Assembly (NCBI GenBank): GCA_039024295.1
Contig: JBCDIQ010000006.1
Coordinates: 1-38,341 of the forward strand
Direction: 5' to 3'
Origin: JBCDIQ01 sp039024295
GTDB taxonomy: Bacteria > Bacteroidota > Bacteroidia > J057
Length of the DNA stretch: 38,341 bases
How positions within the stretch are numbered: the first letter of the stretch is position 1; each line of letters starts with the position of its first letter. The notes beneath the pieces are model-generated. The model was not told the DNA's origin and did no database searches. It saw nothing but the letters and a program-made list of their open reading frames with translations. A program made the position numbers and the translations under genes. This document shows positions 16,467-24,924 of this stretch, piece by piece.

Positions 16467-17762
16467 ATGAAACTCTACACCAAAATTCTCATCGGCATGG
16501 TTGCCGGTATAGTGGTCGGTTACCTGTTTAACCAACTGGATGTGGTACACCTGACCATGTACACCACGCCCATAGGGGATATTTTTATCCGTCTGGTAAA
16601 AATGCTGGTGGTCCCTCTGGTATTGGTATCGCTAGTGTTGGGGGCAGCAGGGTTGGGGGACATCAATCAGGTGGGAAAAATGGGGTTAAAGGCTTTCGGA
16701 TTTTTTATGCTTACCACGGCAGTTGCGGCAATTATTGGAATAGGGGTAGCCAATCTTGGGGGACCAGGCAGGGGGTTGCCCAAAGAAAAAACCGATGCCC
16801 TGATCGAACAATACAAGGATAAGGCCGCAGAAAAAACACAAACAAATTCAGCAGCTGAGCTAAAAAATAAATCTGAATTTGAAAAAGTAACCGATTTATT
16901 TGTGCGGATGGTACCCACCAATCCTTTCAAAGCCCTTGCAGAAGGGGATATGTTGGGGGTAATCTTTTTCTCACTTTTTCTCGGAATTTGCATCACGATG
17001 ATTCCTGGCGATAAGGCCGACCCTTTGATCAAAGGGTTTGCCGGCCTGAATGACGCGGTGATAAAAATGGTGACCCTCGCGATGGAGACCGCTCCTTATG
17101 GAGTTTTTGCCTTAATGGTAGACGTGGTTGCTACCCTGGGCCTTGACATCATTATCCTACTGATTAAGTACGGGGCCGTGGTGGTTGTAGGGCTGATCTT
17201 GCACATACTGATTACGCATTTTGGGTTTATCTTCTTTTACGTCCGTCAGAACCCCCTTCATTTTTTGCGTGCAATAAAGGAAGCAATCGTATTTGCGTTT
17301 AGCACCAGTTCTAGCAGTGCTACGCTGCCCATCAGCATGAATGTGGCAAGTACCAACCTGGGGGTATCACGCCAGGTGAGCACCTTTGTGCTGCCACTGG
17401 GAGCAACCATCAACATGGACGGTACAGCTCTTTACCAAGCGGTAGCTGCCTTGTTCATTGCCCAGGTATTCGAAATACCGTTGGATTTTACCCAGCAGTT
17501 GACCATCATCCTTACCGCTACCCTTGCTTCGGTCGGTGCGGCTGGGGTTCCGGGGGCCGGTATGATTACCCTGGCGTTGGTGCTTACCACCCTTGGCGTG
17601 CCCGAAACCGGAATTGCGTTGATTTTTGGCTTGGATAGGATTTTGGACATGTGTAGGACGGTGGTGAATATCATCGGAGATTTGACCTTGACCTTGGTGA
17701 TGGCCAAATCTGAAGGAGAAGAAATCCACATCCAAACCGATCAGGACATTATCCCAGGGTAA
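16467..17762 (+). CDS. dicarboxylate/amino acid:cation symporter (DAACS family)
   Basis: A 431-residue inner-membrane sodium- or proton-coupled carrier of the GltP/DctA family. It has several hydrophobic helices, the serine-rich re-entrant loop FSTSSSSATLPI (residues 278-289), NMDGTALYQ (316-324), GVPGAGMITL and DRILDMCRTVVNI, the substrate- and ion-binding motifs of the family. The loop rich in Lys/Glu between early helices (about residues 108-145) is longer than in E. coli GltP. Substrate (glutamate, aspartate or C4-dicarboxylates) cannot be set from sequence. It is preceded by the heptamer repeat structure and stands alone. Confidence 0.93.
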   Translation: MKLYTKILIGMVAGIVVGYLFNQLDVVHLTMYTTPIGDIFIRLVKMLVVPLVLVSLVLGAAGLGDINQVGKMGLKAFGFFMLTTAVAAIIGIGVANLGGPGRGLPKEKTDALIEQYKDKAAEKTQTNSAAELKNKSEFEKVTDLFVRMVPTNPFKALAEGDMLGVIFFSLFLGICITMIPGDKADPLIKGFAGLNDAVIKMVTLAMETAPYGVFALMVDVVATLGLDIIILLIKYGAVVVVGLILHILITHFGFIFFYVRQNPLHFLRAIKEAIVFAFSTSSSSATLPISMNVASTNLGVSRQVSTFVLPLGATINMDGTALYQAVAALFIAQVFEIPLDFTQQLTIILTATLASVGAAGVPGAGMITLALVLTTLGVPETGIALIFGLDRILDMCRTVVNIIGDLTLTLVMAKSEGEEIHIQTDQDIIPG

Positions 17763-17813
17763 TCTGCAAGCTCCTCCCTTCGTTTTTACCCAACTTCTTT
17801 TAAAGGGGTTCGT

Positions 17814-17821
17814 TATGTTTG
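17814..17821 (+). promoter_or_regulatory. likely -7 box for porZ
   Basis: TATGTTTG fits TAnnTTTG exactly and lies 29 bases before the ATG at 17851. It includes the in-frame upstream ATG at 17815, which argues for the downstream start. No -33 TTTG is seen at the right spacing. Confidence 0.4.
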
Positions 17822-17850
17822 CACAGGTGAACCCCAAACCCCATTGTTTC

Positions 17851-20151
17851 ATGCGCTTACCCACACTGATGCTGCTGGCCTTTATTTCGTTACAGGTCAA
17901 TTCCACATTTGCTCAGTTTGATACACGCCCTGGTGACTGGAAGACTTATTTGAGTTATAATAATGCCTTGCAAATAGCCGCACGTGATGAACTGCTCTAC
18001 GTCATCACTGAAAGCGGATTGTTTACCTATAATGACCAAACCCAGGAAGGACAGACCTACTCAACCATTGACGGACTTAGTGGGGTAAATCCCAATAACC
18101 TCTTTCTGGAGCCAAATACCGGGCAGTTTTTCATTGGCTACCAAGATGGAACGGTTGATTATTTCGAAGACCCTAGAAGCATTAGGGTATTGTCGGACAT
18201 CGCCCGAAATGAGTTTTTTACCCAAAAAGCGATACAGGACTTCGCTTCTGATGGCGAGCGCCTTCTGGTGGCTACGGATTTTGGCTTGGTCGCTTATGAC
18301 CTGAATAGTTTCAGGACGGCATTCACCACCACTCAGTTTGGCAATCTCCCCTCTAAAGAACCGGTCTTATCAGTTGAAGTGTACCAGGGAAGAATATATG
18401 TAGCAATGGGAGACAATGGTGTTTACAGCGCAAGCATCAATTCCCTTAACCTCACGGACCCCAATGCCTGGGTAGCCGAAGACATGACCGCAGGTTTACC
18501 GCCGGATAATTTTCAGCAGTTTGCGGTGTTCAACGGCGGATTATTGGTGCGAATGGAAGAAGCTATTTATCAAAAACGTGATGGCAACTGGGCACCCTTT
18601 AGCCCTTTAAACAGACGAGAGCTAAACATCAGGACCTACAACGGAACCCTCACAGCTGTGCGTGGTGGCCGAGTAACTTTGGTCAACTCAAATAATGAAG
18701 TAAACGAAATCAGTTTGCGCTCCGGGAGTACAGATGCAATTTCCATCGGGAATGGTGTGGCGTTTGTTTCAAATGATACAGAAGGGCTTTACCGGGTAGA
18801 AAATGGGGAAAGCACAATCGTTACCCCCAATGGCCCTACTTCGAATAACTGTATTCGGGTGGTAGCCGGGAACGGTGAATTGTACATTGCTCCTCGCGGA
18901 TACGATAACTTATTCAATCCTGTAAGTGACCGAACGGGCATTTATTATTTCAATCCATCACGTGGTGGCTGGAAAAACCTTGTGGCTGGTGATGGTCTTC
19001 CTGAGAATCGTGCCAATGATAAATTTGCCCGTGCCTATTACGACCCAATTTCCCGGAGAGCGTACATCGGTTCCTGGGGAAAAGGGTTGGTGGTATTGAG
19101 AGAGGGAGAGTTAGAACAGTTTTTTGATTGTTCCAATTCTGGGTTGAGCGTGATCTTTAATTGTGATTCCAACTTGACGCAGGAAACACGCGTTTCTGGG
19201 ATCGGTTTTAGTCCTGATGGGAGGCTGTGGGCAAGCCACTCCTTTGGTTCTACCCCTCTTGCCAACTATGATCCTCGAACAGGCGAATGGCGTAACCTAC
19301 CCAGTCAGCTTTTTCCCAACATAAATATGATTGACATGCTGGTGGATGACTTTGGTAGCCAATGGATCATCAATCGAGGCATTGGGGTCGTGGTGTACAA
19401 TGATCAGGGCACACCGGACGACCTCACGGATGATACCTTTGTTACCCTCAGAGAAGGCCTTAACCGTGGAGACCTGAAAAATGACCGGGTAACGGCCTTG
19501 GCCAAAGACCAGGAAGGATTTGTTTGGGTGGGTACTGCCACAGGCGTAGTTGTCTTCTTTGATCCATTTTCTCTTAGCCGTGGGGAACTGGTAGATGGAA
19601 CCTGCCCTATTTTTGAAGGCTTTTGCCTGTTGCGGGATGAGCAGGTCAACGCCATCGCTGTGGATGGTGGAAACCGCAAATGGCTGGCCACCAACAATGG
19701 TGTATTCCTCGTGAATGAAGACGGGGACCAGGTGATCCGAAACTTTACCGCTTCAAATAGCCCGCTGCTTTCAGACAATGTGAACGATATCGCCATAGAC
19801 GGCACAACCGGAGAAATATTCTTTGCCACAGATGCTGGACTTATCAGTTACCGCGGAGATGCTACCGATGGGAAAGATGGTTGTCAGGATGTATTGGTAT
19901 TCCCCAATCCCGTTTTGGGTGATTTTGATGGGAACATTACGATCCAGGGTTCAGCAGCAAACTCTACAGTGAAAATAACCACGGTTTCAGGGTATTTGGT
20001 CCGGGAAATTGAAGCGCAAGGAGGCACTGCCACCTGGGATGGAAGAGATGTGCGCGGGAACAAGGTCCGTTCCGGGATTTACCTCGCCCTGATTGCACAA
20101 GATGATGGAGAAAGTGCCTGTGTAGGAAAATTCTCGATCATCAATAACTAA
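17851..20151 (+). CDS. porZ: PorZ-like type IX secretion attachment-complex protein
   Basis: A 766-residue exported protein with a signal peptide ending about TFAQ, followed by FDTRPGDWKTYLSYNNA, an opening typical of PorZ. The body is made of beta-propeller repeats of the two-component-regulator type (ATGVVVFFDP, KWLATNNGVFLVN, IFFATDAGLISYRGD). The end is a T9SS-like Ig fold (VLVFPNPVLGDFDGNITI, then GKFSIINN). In Porphyromonas gingivalis PorZ sits at the cell surface in the attachment complex with PorU/PorV/PorQ and binds anionic LPS. An upstream in-frame ATG at 17815 would add 12 residues without improving the signal peptide. The esterase gene follows after 8 bases. No other T9SS machinery genes are in the window. 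Confidence 0.85.
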   Translation: MRLPTLMLLAFISLQVNSTFAQFDTRPGDWKTYLSYNNALQIAARDELLYVITESGLFTYNDQTQEGQTYSTIDGLSGVNPNNLFLEPNTGQFFIGYQDGTVDYFEDPRSIRVLSDIARNEFFTQKAIQDFASDGERLLVATDFGLVAYDLNSFRTAFTTTQFGNLPSKEPVLSVEVYQGRIYVAMGDNGVYSASINSLNLTDPNAWVAEDMTAGLPPDNFQQFAVFNGGLLVRMEEAIYQKRDGNWAPFSPLNRRELNIRTYNGTLTAVRGGRVTLVNSNNEVNEISLRSGSTDAISIGNGVAFVSNDTEGLYRVENGESTIVTPNGPTSNNCIRVVAGNGELYIAPRGYDNLFNPVSDRTGIYYFNPSRGGWKNLVAGDGLPENRANDKFARAYYDPISRRAYIGSWGKGLVVLREGELEQFFDCSNSGLSVIFNCDSNLTQETRVSGIGFSPDGRLWASHSFGSTPLANYDPRTGEWRNLPSQLFPNINMIDMLVDDFGSQWIINRGIGVVVYNDQGTPDDLTDDTFVTLREGLNRGDLKNDRVTALAKDQEGFVWVGTATGVVVFFDPFSLSRGELVDGTCPIFEGFCLLRDEQVNAIAVDGGNRKWLATNNGVFLVNEDGDQVIRNFTASNSPLLSDNVNDIAIDGTTGEIFFATDAGLISYRGDATDGKDGCQDVLVFPNPVLGDFDGNITIQGSAANSTVKITTVSGYLVREIEAQGGTATWDGRDVRGNKVRSGIYLALIAQDDGESACVGKFSIINN

Positions 20152-20159
20152 TTCCCCTC

Positions 20160-21002
20160 ATGCGGTATACCTATTGTCTCAACTCGGTGCTGAGGTGGGC
20201 TTTGCTGGGAATATTTACCTGGGGAGCTTGTTCGGGAACCTATTCTGCAGAGGTTGACACGGTATATGTCTACAGCCCATCGATGGGGAAATTGATTCCC
20301 AATTTGGTTATTTTACCTGATGCCTATGATTCTGCCCCCAATGGATTAGCCGTGGTTTATCTCCTTCACGGAGCTGGGGGAGATTATACCCAATGGGTGA
20401 GCGTATCACCTGAGCTCCCTGCCTACGCAGACCAGTACGGAGTGATTGTGGTTTGCCCCGATGGAGGGCTAACGAGCTGGTACCTGGACAGTCCGGTAGA
20501 CAGCACCCAAAAGTATGGCACTTACCTTAGCGAGGAGCTTGTCACGTGGGTAGATGCACATATCTGTACCCGACCAGATCGAGCGCAGCGTGCGATAAGT
20601 GGGCTGAGCATGGGAGGCCATGGCGCCTTATTGGCTGCTATCAGGTACCCTCAAACTTGGGGAGCGGTTGGTAGCACCAGCGGAGGGGTAGATATTCGCC
20701 CCTTTCCCCATAACTGGGACCTTCCCCTCAGGCTAGGACCTGCAGATCAATTCCCCCAGCATTGGGAAGCACATTCTGTTCTGGCACAGGCCGCAAGGTT
20801 GTCAAATAATGACTTCGCATTGTACGTGGATTGCGGGACGGAGGATTTTTTCCTGAAAGCAAACCGGAGTTTTCATCAAAGGTTAACTCGATTGGGCATT
20901 CCACATGTGTATGAAGAGTTTCCAGGTGCACACAATGGCCTCTATTGGCGCAAAGCATTGCCACGTCATTTGGCTTTTTTTGACCAATTTTTCAACCCCT
21001 GA
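20160..21002 (+). CDS. exported esterase of the S-formylglutathione hydrolase/Fes-like fold
   Basis: A 280-residue alpha/beta hydrolase with an N-terminal signal (residues 1 to about 30). The oxyanion region is YLLHGAGGDYTQW, the nucleophile elbow GLSMGGHG has S150, the acid is D229 (VDCGTEDFF) and the base H258 (FPGAHNG), so the catalytic triad is complete. Family members hydrolyse acyl or feruloyl esters; the substrate here is unknown. It starts 8 bases after porZ and is probably cotranscribed with it, so a role on surface or secreted esters is possible but inferred. Confidence 0.85.
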   Translation: MRYTYCLNSVLRWALLGIFTWGACSGTYSAEVDTVYVYSPSMGKLIPNLVILPDAYDSAPNGLAVVYLLHGAGGDYTQWVSVSPELPAYADQYGVIVVCPDGGLTSWYLDSPVDSTQKYGTYLSEELVTWVDAHICTRPDRAQRAISGLSMGGHGALLAAIRYPQTWGAVGSTSGGVDIRPFPHNWDLPLRLGPADQFPQHWEAHSVLAQAARLSNNDFALYVDCGTEDFFLKANRSFHQRLTRLGIPHVYEEFPGAHNGLYWRKALPRHLAFFDQFFNP

Positions 21003-21007
21003 AATGT

Positions 21008-21063
21008 CGATTGAATCGAGAGGGCTACTAGAGGAGTCCGTCTAGAGTTGCACGTTAGCGTGC
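21008..21063. repeat. three small inverted repeats between convergent genes
   Basis: TCGATT-G-AATCGA (21008-21020), CTAGA...TCTAG (21028-21045) and GCACG-TTAG-CGTGC (21050-21063, overlapping the sigma factor stop) follow one another between the esterase and sigma factor genes. None has a T-run, so a bidirectional terminator is only a possibility. Confidence 0.35.
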
Positions 21064-21690
21064 GGGGGCTTGGCGTTGAATGAGCTTTCTAAGACGTTGC
21101 AGGCATTTATATTTCCTGTCACTGGCAGTTTTTGCATCAGGAAGGCCCGCCCGTTCAGCTACCTCCTCCATGGAATATCTATAATAAAGGCTATCGATGA
21201 GAACCCGCTTACAGGTTTCCCCGATTTCCTCCATTTTTTGGACCGCATAGTTGAAATCCTCCTGGACAACCAGATGATGAAATATGTTCCCGGACTCATC
21301 TTCAATTTCTGGAATCTCAGGGGTTAGCTGTGCATGGTAGGAATTTTTTTTGCGGAGGTGATCAATGCACTTGTTGGTGAATATGCGATACAGGTAAGTG
21401 GAAATCTTACTTTCTCCCCGAAATTTTTGAGCAAGAATTTGCTTCCTTAGGGCCACCAGGGCATCACAAAATGCATCACGAGCATCCTCAATAGATAATT
21501 GATGACGTTCGCATGCCTGTCCAATAAATCCTTGATGAATATCAAAAAGGTGATGTATCACCCTTTCCTGGATGCTACCACCCAGTAAGATGCTATCAAT
21601 GATTTCCTGATCCGAGTACCTTGATATGACACTCCTTTCTTTCATGTAAGAGGCTACCTGTTGCCCGTGTAATTCTCTGGAAATTAACAT
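21055..21690 (-). CDS. ECF-type sigma-70 family RNA polymerase sigma factor
   Basis: Up to 211 residues. The region 2-like segment (DARDAFCDALVALRKQ, then KISTYLYRIFTNKCIDHLRKK) and region 4-like helix-turn-helix (RYSMEEVAERAGLPDAKTAS, then KCLQRLRKLI) are typical of ECF sigma factors. The first 15 residues may not be translated: an internal ATG at 21645 (MKERSV) gives a more usual length. No anti-sigma factor gene is adjacent. The glycosyltransferase gene lies 87 bases upstream on the same strand. PorZ lies convergently nearby; some ECF sigmas (SigP) control T9SS genes, but a link here is only suggested by proximity. Confidence 0.85.
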   Translation of the reverse strand: MLISRELHGQQVASYMKERSVISRYSDQEIIDSILLGGSIQERVIHHLFDIHQGFIGQACERHQLSIEDARDAFCDALVALRKQILAQKFRGESKISTYLYRIFTNKCIDHLRKKNSYHAQLTPEIPEIEDESGNIFHHLVVQEDFNYAVQKMEEIGETCKRVLIDSLYYRYSMEEVAERAGLPDAKTASDRKYKCLQRLRKLIQRQAPAR

Positions 21691-21777
21691 TTAATCTGTA
21701 AGAAACGAAATCAAACAGGCTCATGTGGTAACACCTAAGCCTGCTGATTTCCATTAGAGACCAGAATTACACGTCGG

Positions 21778-22881
21778 TCAGCTATTAGCTTGTGTATTAG
21801 GATGACGTCCCAGAACCTGAAAGTACATTTTTGCAGTTTCCTTAGCTGCCAACTGCCATGAGAATGCCTGTGCACGCTGTTTTCCTGCAACTTGGCACGT
21901 AGATCTGAGGGAAGGTTGCTGATACAGATTTTCCATTGCAGCAGCCACCTCAGCAGGTTTTTGAGGGTCGATAAGGATGGCAGCTTCCCCTGCGACTTCT
22001 TCTGTTCCCGTTCCTGAGGAGGTGATTACCGGACAATTGCCAGCAAATGCCTCTATAATAGGAAGGCCAAACCCTTCATTAAAGGAAGGGTATAACAAGC
22101 CCAAGGCGTTGTGGTACAGCTGCCTTAATCGTATTTTATCCACAAATCCTGGGGTTTGGATGCTGTTCTTTAGGGTTGATGCTGTGCCAAGCTGTTGTAA
22201 AACCCAGGACCGCTCAAGTCCCGTAATCCAAAGAGTTACCTCCGGATGGTGTGCATGAAATTGCTGAAAAGCGGATAAAACCCCTGTTACATTTTTTCTT
22301 CCATCCTTATTTCCCAAAAAAAGAAAGTAAGGATCTGGAGTTTCAACAGGCGGCTGATTCCAGAAGGGGGCACTTCCGTGATATACCACTTTTGCTTCTC
22401 TCCCCAACTCTGATTGAATCTGTTTGGCAGAATGGTGGCTAACCGTCAACAATCCATTTGCCTTTTTGGTGACTTTGGGAACCAACCACTTTCGGTAGTA
22501 CCTGCCCATCCGTTGGTACCAGCTTGCCGTTGTGGGAGGACGGTCCATGAAGATGAGGTCATGAAGGGTTATGACCAGGTGTGACGGACAGAAAAAGGGT
22601 GCGGTGTTTGACGTTGCATGAACCAAGTCAGGGCGATACGTTTTAAGGGCCCTGGGGAGAGCGATTTGTTCCCAAGTGAGGTAGTTTGTCGAGCTAAGAG
22701 GGATCACCTGGAGGTTGGGAAATTCCGGCAGTACCTTATCGTCTGGCCCCGGTCTGACAAAAACCAGCCAATCTATTTCAGGGAATAAGGCCGGAAGGTG
22801 AGAGATCAACTCGATGGCATATTCATCCATTCCACCTTTATTTGGCCGAAAAATCCGCTGTGCTTCCAGGGCAATTCGCAT
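21778..22881 (-). CDS. glycosyltransferase family 4 protein
   Basis: A 367-residue GT-B-fold enzyme transferring a sugar from a nucleotide-sugar donor, probably in surface polysaccharide synthesis. The N-terminal acceptor domain begins MRIALEAQRIFRPNKGGMDE. The C-terminal donor domain has FLFLGNKDGRKNV and the EX7E motif NEGFGLPIIEAFA, followed by GTGTEEVAGEAA. It is a cytosolic or membrane-associated protein without membrane helices. It appears to have its own promoter. Donor and acceptor cannot be read from sequence, and no polysaccharide cluster surrounds it. Confidence 0.9.
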   Translation of the reverse strand: MRIALEAQRIFRPNKGGMDEYAIELISHLPALFPEIDWLVFVRPGPDDKVLPEFPNLQVIPLSSTNYLTWEQIALPRALKTYRPDLVHATSNTAPFFCPSHLVITLHDLIFMDRPPTTASWYQRMGRYYRKWLVPKVTKKANGLLTVSHHSAKQIQSELGREAKVVYHGSAPFWNQPPVETPDPYFLFLGNKDGRKNVTGVLSAFQQFHAHHPEVTLWITGLERSWVLQQLGTASTLKNSIQTPGFVDKIRLRQLYHNALGLLYPSFNEGFGLPIIEAFAGNCPVITSSGTGTEEVAGEAAILIDPQKPAEVAAAMENLYQQPSLRSTCQVAGKQRAQAFSWQLAAKETAKMYFQVLGRHPNTQANS

Positions 22882-22911
22882 AGATTAACTATCTCAAACT
22901 TTCTGACGTTA

Positions 22912-22943
22912 TAAATATATCTTTCTCAAAGGGGATGTTTCAA
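22912..22943 (-). promoter_or_regulatory. probable promoter of the glycosyltransferase gene
   Basis: On the minus strand TTG (22943-22941), a 21-base spacer and TATATTTA (22919-22912, one mismatch to TAnnTTTG) precede the ATG at 22881. The predicted leader is about 25 bases. Confidence 0.35.
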
Positions 22944-22965
22944 CAAAAATGCTAACTTTTGCCAC

Positions 22966-23787
22966 ATGAAGGTCAAATTTTATGGTACACGAGGTTCTAT
23001 CCCGGTTTGTGAAAGAGAATTTCAGGAATTCGGGGGGAATACTTCATGCGTACAGGTGACCTTCTCCGATGGTAAAATTGCAGTTTTGGATGCCGGTAGT
23101 GGCATTCGCAATTTGGGCAAAGACCTCATCAGAAAAGAGCACGAGCAATTTGACGATATTTTTATCGCGCTTTCTCATTTTCATTGGGACCACATACAAG
23201 GATTTCCCTTCTTTCAGCCTGCATACGATGTTCGGAGGCATTTCACCATTTCTGCTATGGGAAAAGGGAGAAATAAAACCAGTTTGCGTTCCATATTTGA
23301 GCGGCAAATGCAAAAGGAATTTTTCCCAGTTCGCCTGGATGGAATGGGGGCAAGCTTTAAATTTGACAGCCCAACCGAAGAATCCCTCATTTATGGCAAT
23401 GTTCGGGTAAAAGCATCCCTGCATTATCATCCGGGAGGTGCCTATGGCTATCGAATGGAGAACGAGGGCAAGGTGTTGGTGTACGTCACGGATGTTGAGC
23501 ATGGAGACAGCCTGGATACCGCGGTCATTGACTTGGCAGAAGGGGCGGATTTACTCATTCATGATGCCCAGTACACCACAGAAGAATTAAAAGAGCGCAG
23601 GGGCTGGGGCCATAGCAGTTGGCAGCAGGCAGTAGAGGTTGCGCGGCTTGCAGGAGTTCGTCAGTTAGCACTTACCCACCATGACCCGGACCATACGGAT
23701 GAATTCTTGCTTCACATAGAAAAACAATGTCAGGAGCGCTTTGCTGAAGCATTTTTGGCACGTGAACGAATGGAAATCACCCTCTAG
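22966..23787 (+). CDS. MBL-fold metallo-hydrolase (RNase Z/PhnP-like)
   Basis: A 273-residue protein with the metallo-beta-lactamase fold. It begins MKVKFYGTRGSIPV, has GGNTSCV and the zinc motif SHFHWDHIQGF (H71, H73, D75, H76), then YVTDVEH and LLIHDAQYT, and ends with LALTHHDPDHTD. This is the layout of the RNase Z/PhnP-like (PF12706) branch of phosphodiesterase-type enzymes. The substrate is unknown. The SDR gene starts one base after its stop, so the two form a tight operon. Confidence 0.88.
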   Translation: MKVKFYGTRGSIPVCEREFQEFGGNTSCVQVTFSDGKIAVLDAGSGIRNLGKDLIRKEHEQFDDIFIALSHFHWDHIQGFPFFQPAYDVRRHFTISAMGKGRNKTSLRSIFERQMQKEFFPVRLDGMGASFKFDSPTEESLIYGNVRVKASLHYHPGGAYGYRMENEGKVLVYVTDVEHGDSLDTAVIDLAEGADLLIHDAQYTTEELKERRGWGHSSWQQAVEVARLAGVRQLALTHHDPDHTDEFLLHIEKQCQERFAEAFLARERMEITL

Positions 23788-23788
23788 C

Positions 23789-24523
23789 ATGTTAGCAGAC
23801 AAACTCATTGTGATCACCGGAGGAAAGGGGTTGCTGGGGCAAGCCATGGCGAATTTTTTCCGGGAGCAAGGCGGCAGGGTAATCCTGGCGGATATCAACA
23901 GCGAATCTGAGCTTGCCAATGACGAGTTTCCCTGCGACATCACCCAGCCCGATTCTATTCGGGCGTGCATCAATACAATCGACAAGGAAGTGGGGCAAAT
24001 TAACGGGTGGGTAAACAATGCCTACCCGCGAACTGCCGACTGGGGGACCCATTATGAAGAGATTCCCCCTGCCTCCTGGCAACAAAATGTGGACATGCAC
24101 CTTAACGGCTACGCATTCTGTTGTCAGGAAGTGTTGACCTATTTTCGTCCGTACAAAGCAGGTTCCCTGATCAACATGGCCTCTATCTATGGCATGTTGG
24201 GCCCTGATTTTGGGGTATACGCAGGTACGCCCATGACCATGCCTGCGGCTTATGCCGCCATCAAGGGAGGTTTGCTGAACTTGACCCGCTACCTCGCCAG
24301 TTACTATGGCCCGCATGGCATTCGGGTAAATTCTGTTTCTCCGGGAGGGGTGTTTGATCATCAGCCGGAAACCTTTGTGCAGCAGTACAATGATCGGGTG
24401 CCATTAGGCCGAATGGCGCAGCCGGAAGAAGTCGCTCCTGCTGTTGGCTTTCTGCTTTCTGATCTTTCAAGCTACGTAACCGGGCACAATTTGGTCGTAG
24501 ATGGAGGATGGTCGATTAAGTAG
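23789..24523 (+). CDS. SDR family oxidoreductase
   Basis: A 244-residue short-chain dehydrogenase. The cofactor loop TGGKGLLG is at residues 10-17, a GWVNNAY segment replaces the usual NNAG, and the catalytic residues S132, Y155 and K159 (YAAIK) are in order, followed by PGGV and VTGHNLVVDGGW. The phrases SIYGMLGPDFGVYAG and YAAIKGGLLNLTRYLASYYG resemble PtmA-like enzymes of surface-sugar synthesis, so a polysaccharide role is possible. The ATG at 23789, one base after the preceding stop, gives a normal SDR start; the reading frame is open further upstream but overlaps the MBL gene. Its substrate is unknown. Confidence 0.88.
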   Translation: MLADKLIVITGGKGLLGQAMANFFREQGGRVILADINSESELANDEFPCDITQPDSIRACINTIDKEVGQINGWVNNAYPRTADWGTHYEEIPPASWQQNVDMHLNGYAFCCQEVLTYFRPYKAGSLINMASIYGMLGPDFGVYAGTPMTMPAAYAAIKGGLLNLTRYLASYYGPHGIRVNSVSPGGVFDHQPETFVQQYNDRVPLGRMAQPEEVAPAVGFLLSDLSSYVTGHNLVVDGGWSIK

Positions 24524-24526
24524 CGA

Positions 24527-24798
24527 TCAGGGCATCTCGATGCAGTCCTTGATGCTGGATAACAATATCAATGCTTTGGCAGGGCAAGGAGCCGCAATTT
24601 CCTGAGCAGCTATTCCCCCAAAAGAATGCCCAATGAGAACAGTGTCATCTGGGGCACTTGTAATTTTGCCCCCATTCGGTGGACATATGATTGCAGGGGT
24701 TCGATCCAGTTCAAATATGAGTGGAAATGCCCTGTTAGGTTAAGTTTCCCAAACATCCTCTGGTCAAACCCAAGGTCCGGAATAAAGTAGAGATGCAT
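24527..24798 (-). pseudogene. frameshifted, truncated alpha/beta-hydrolase remnant
   Basis: The minus strand starts at an ATG (24798) with MHLYFIPDLGFDQRMFGKL and continues to about codon 43. At a homopolymer (about 24665-24675, GGGGG and AAAA) the coding frame shifts by one. In the new frame it reads PDDTVLIGHSFGGIAAQEIA, the nucleophile elbow of an alpha/beta hydrolase, then LILLSSIK, and stops at 24527-24529. The rest of the enzyme (roughly 120 residues in relatives) is missing, cut off 3 bases from the stop of the SDR gene. The 126 bases between this remnant and speE show no further gene. Confidence 0.75.
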
Positions 24799-24924
24799 AA
24801 TTGGGAATATTGGTAACCCCAACATACATATTCCAGTCTAGTTTTTGGGTAATGACTTAATGATGATTTCCGTATTAAGAATTTCCTCCACTTTCTCCTC
24901 CCATTTCCTAACTTGCGGCCCCTT

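Noticed and set aside
17815..17850. Upstream in-frame ATG of porZ
   Set aside because: It lies in the TATGTTTG promoter-like box, and the added residues do not improve the signal peptide.
23044..23502. Minus-strand 152-codon frame opposite the MBL gene
   Set aside because: Antisense to a clear metallo-hydrolase with conserved zinc motif; no domain seen.
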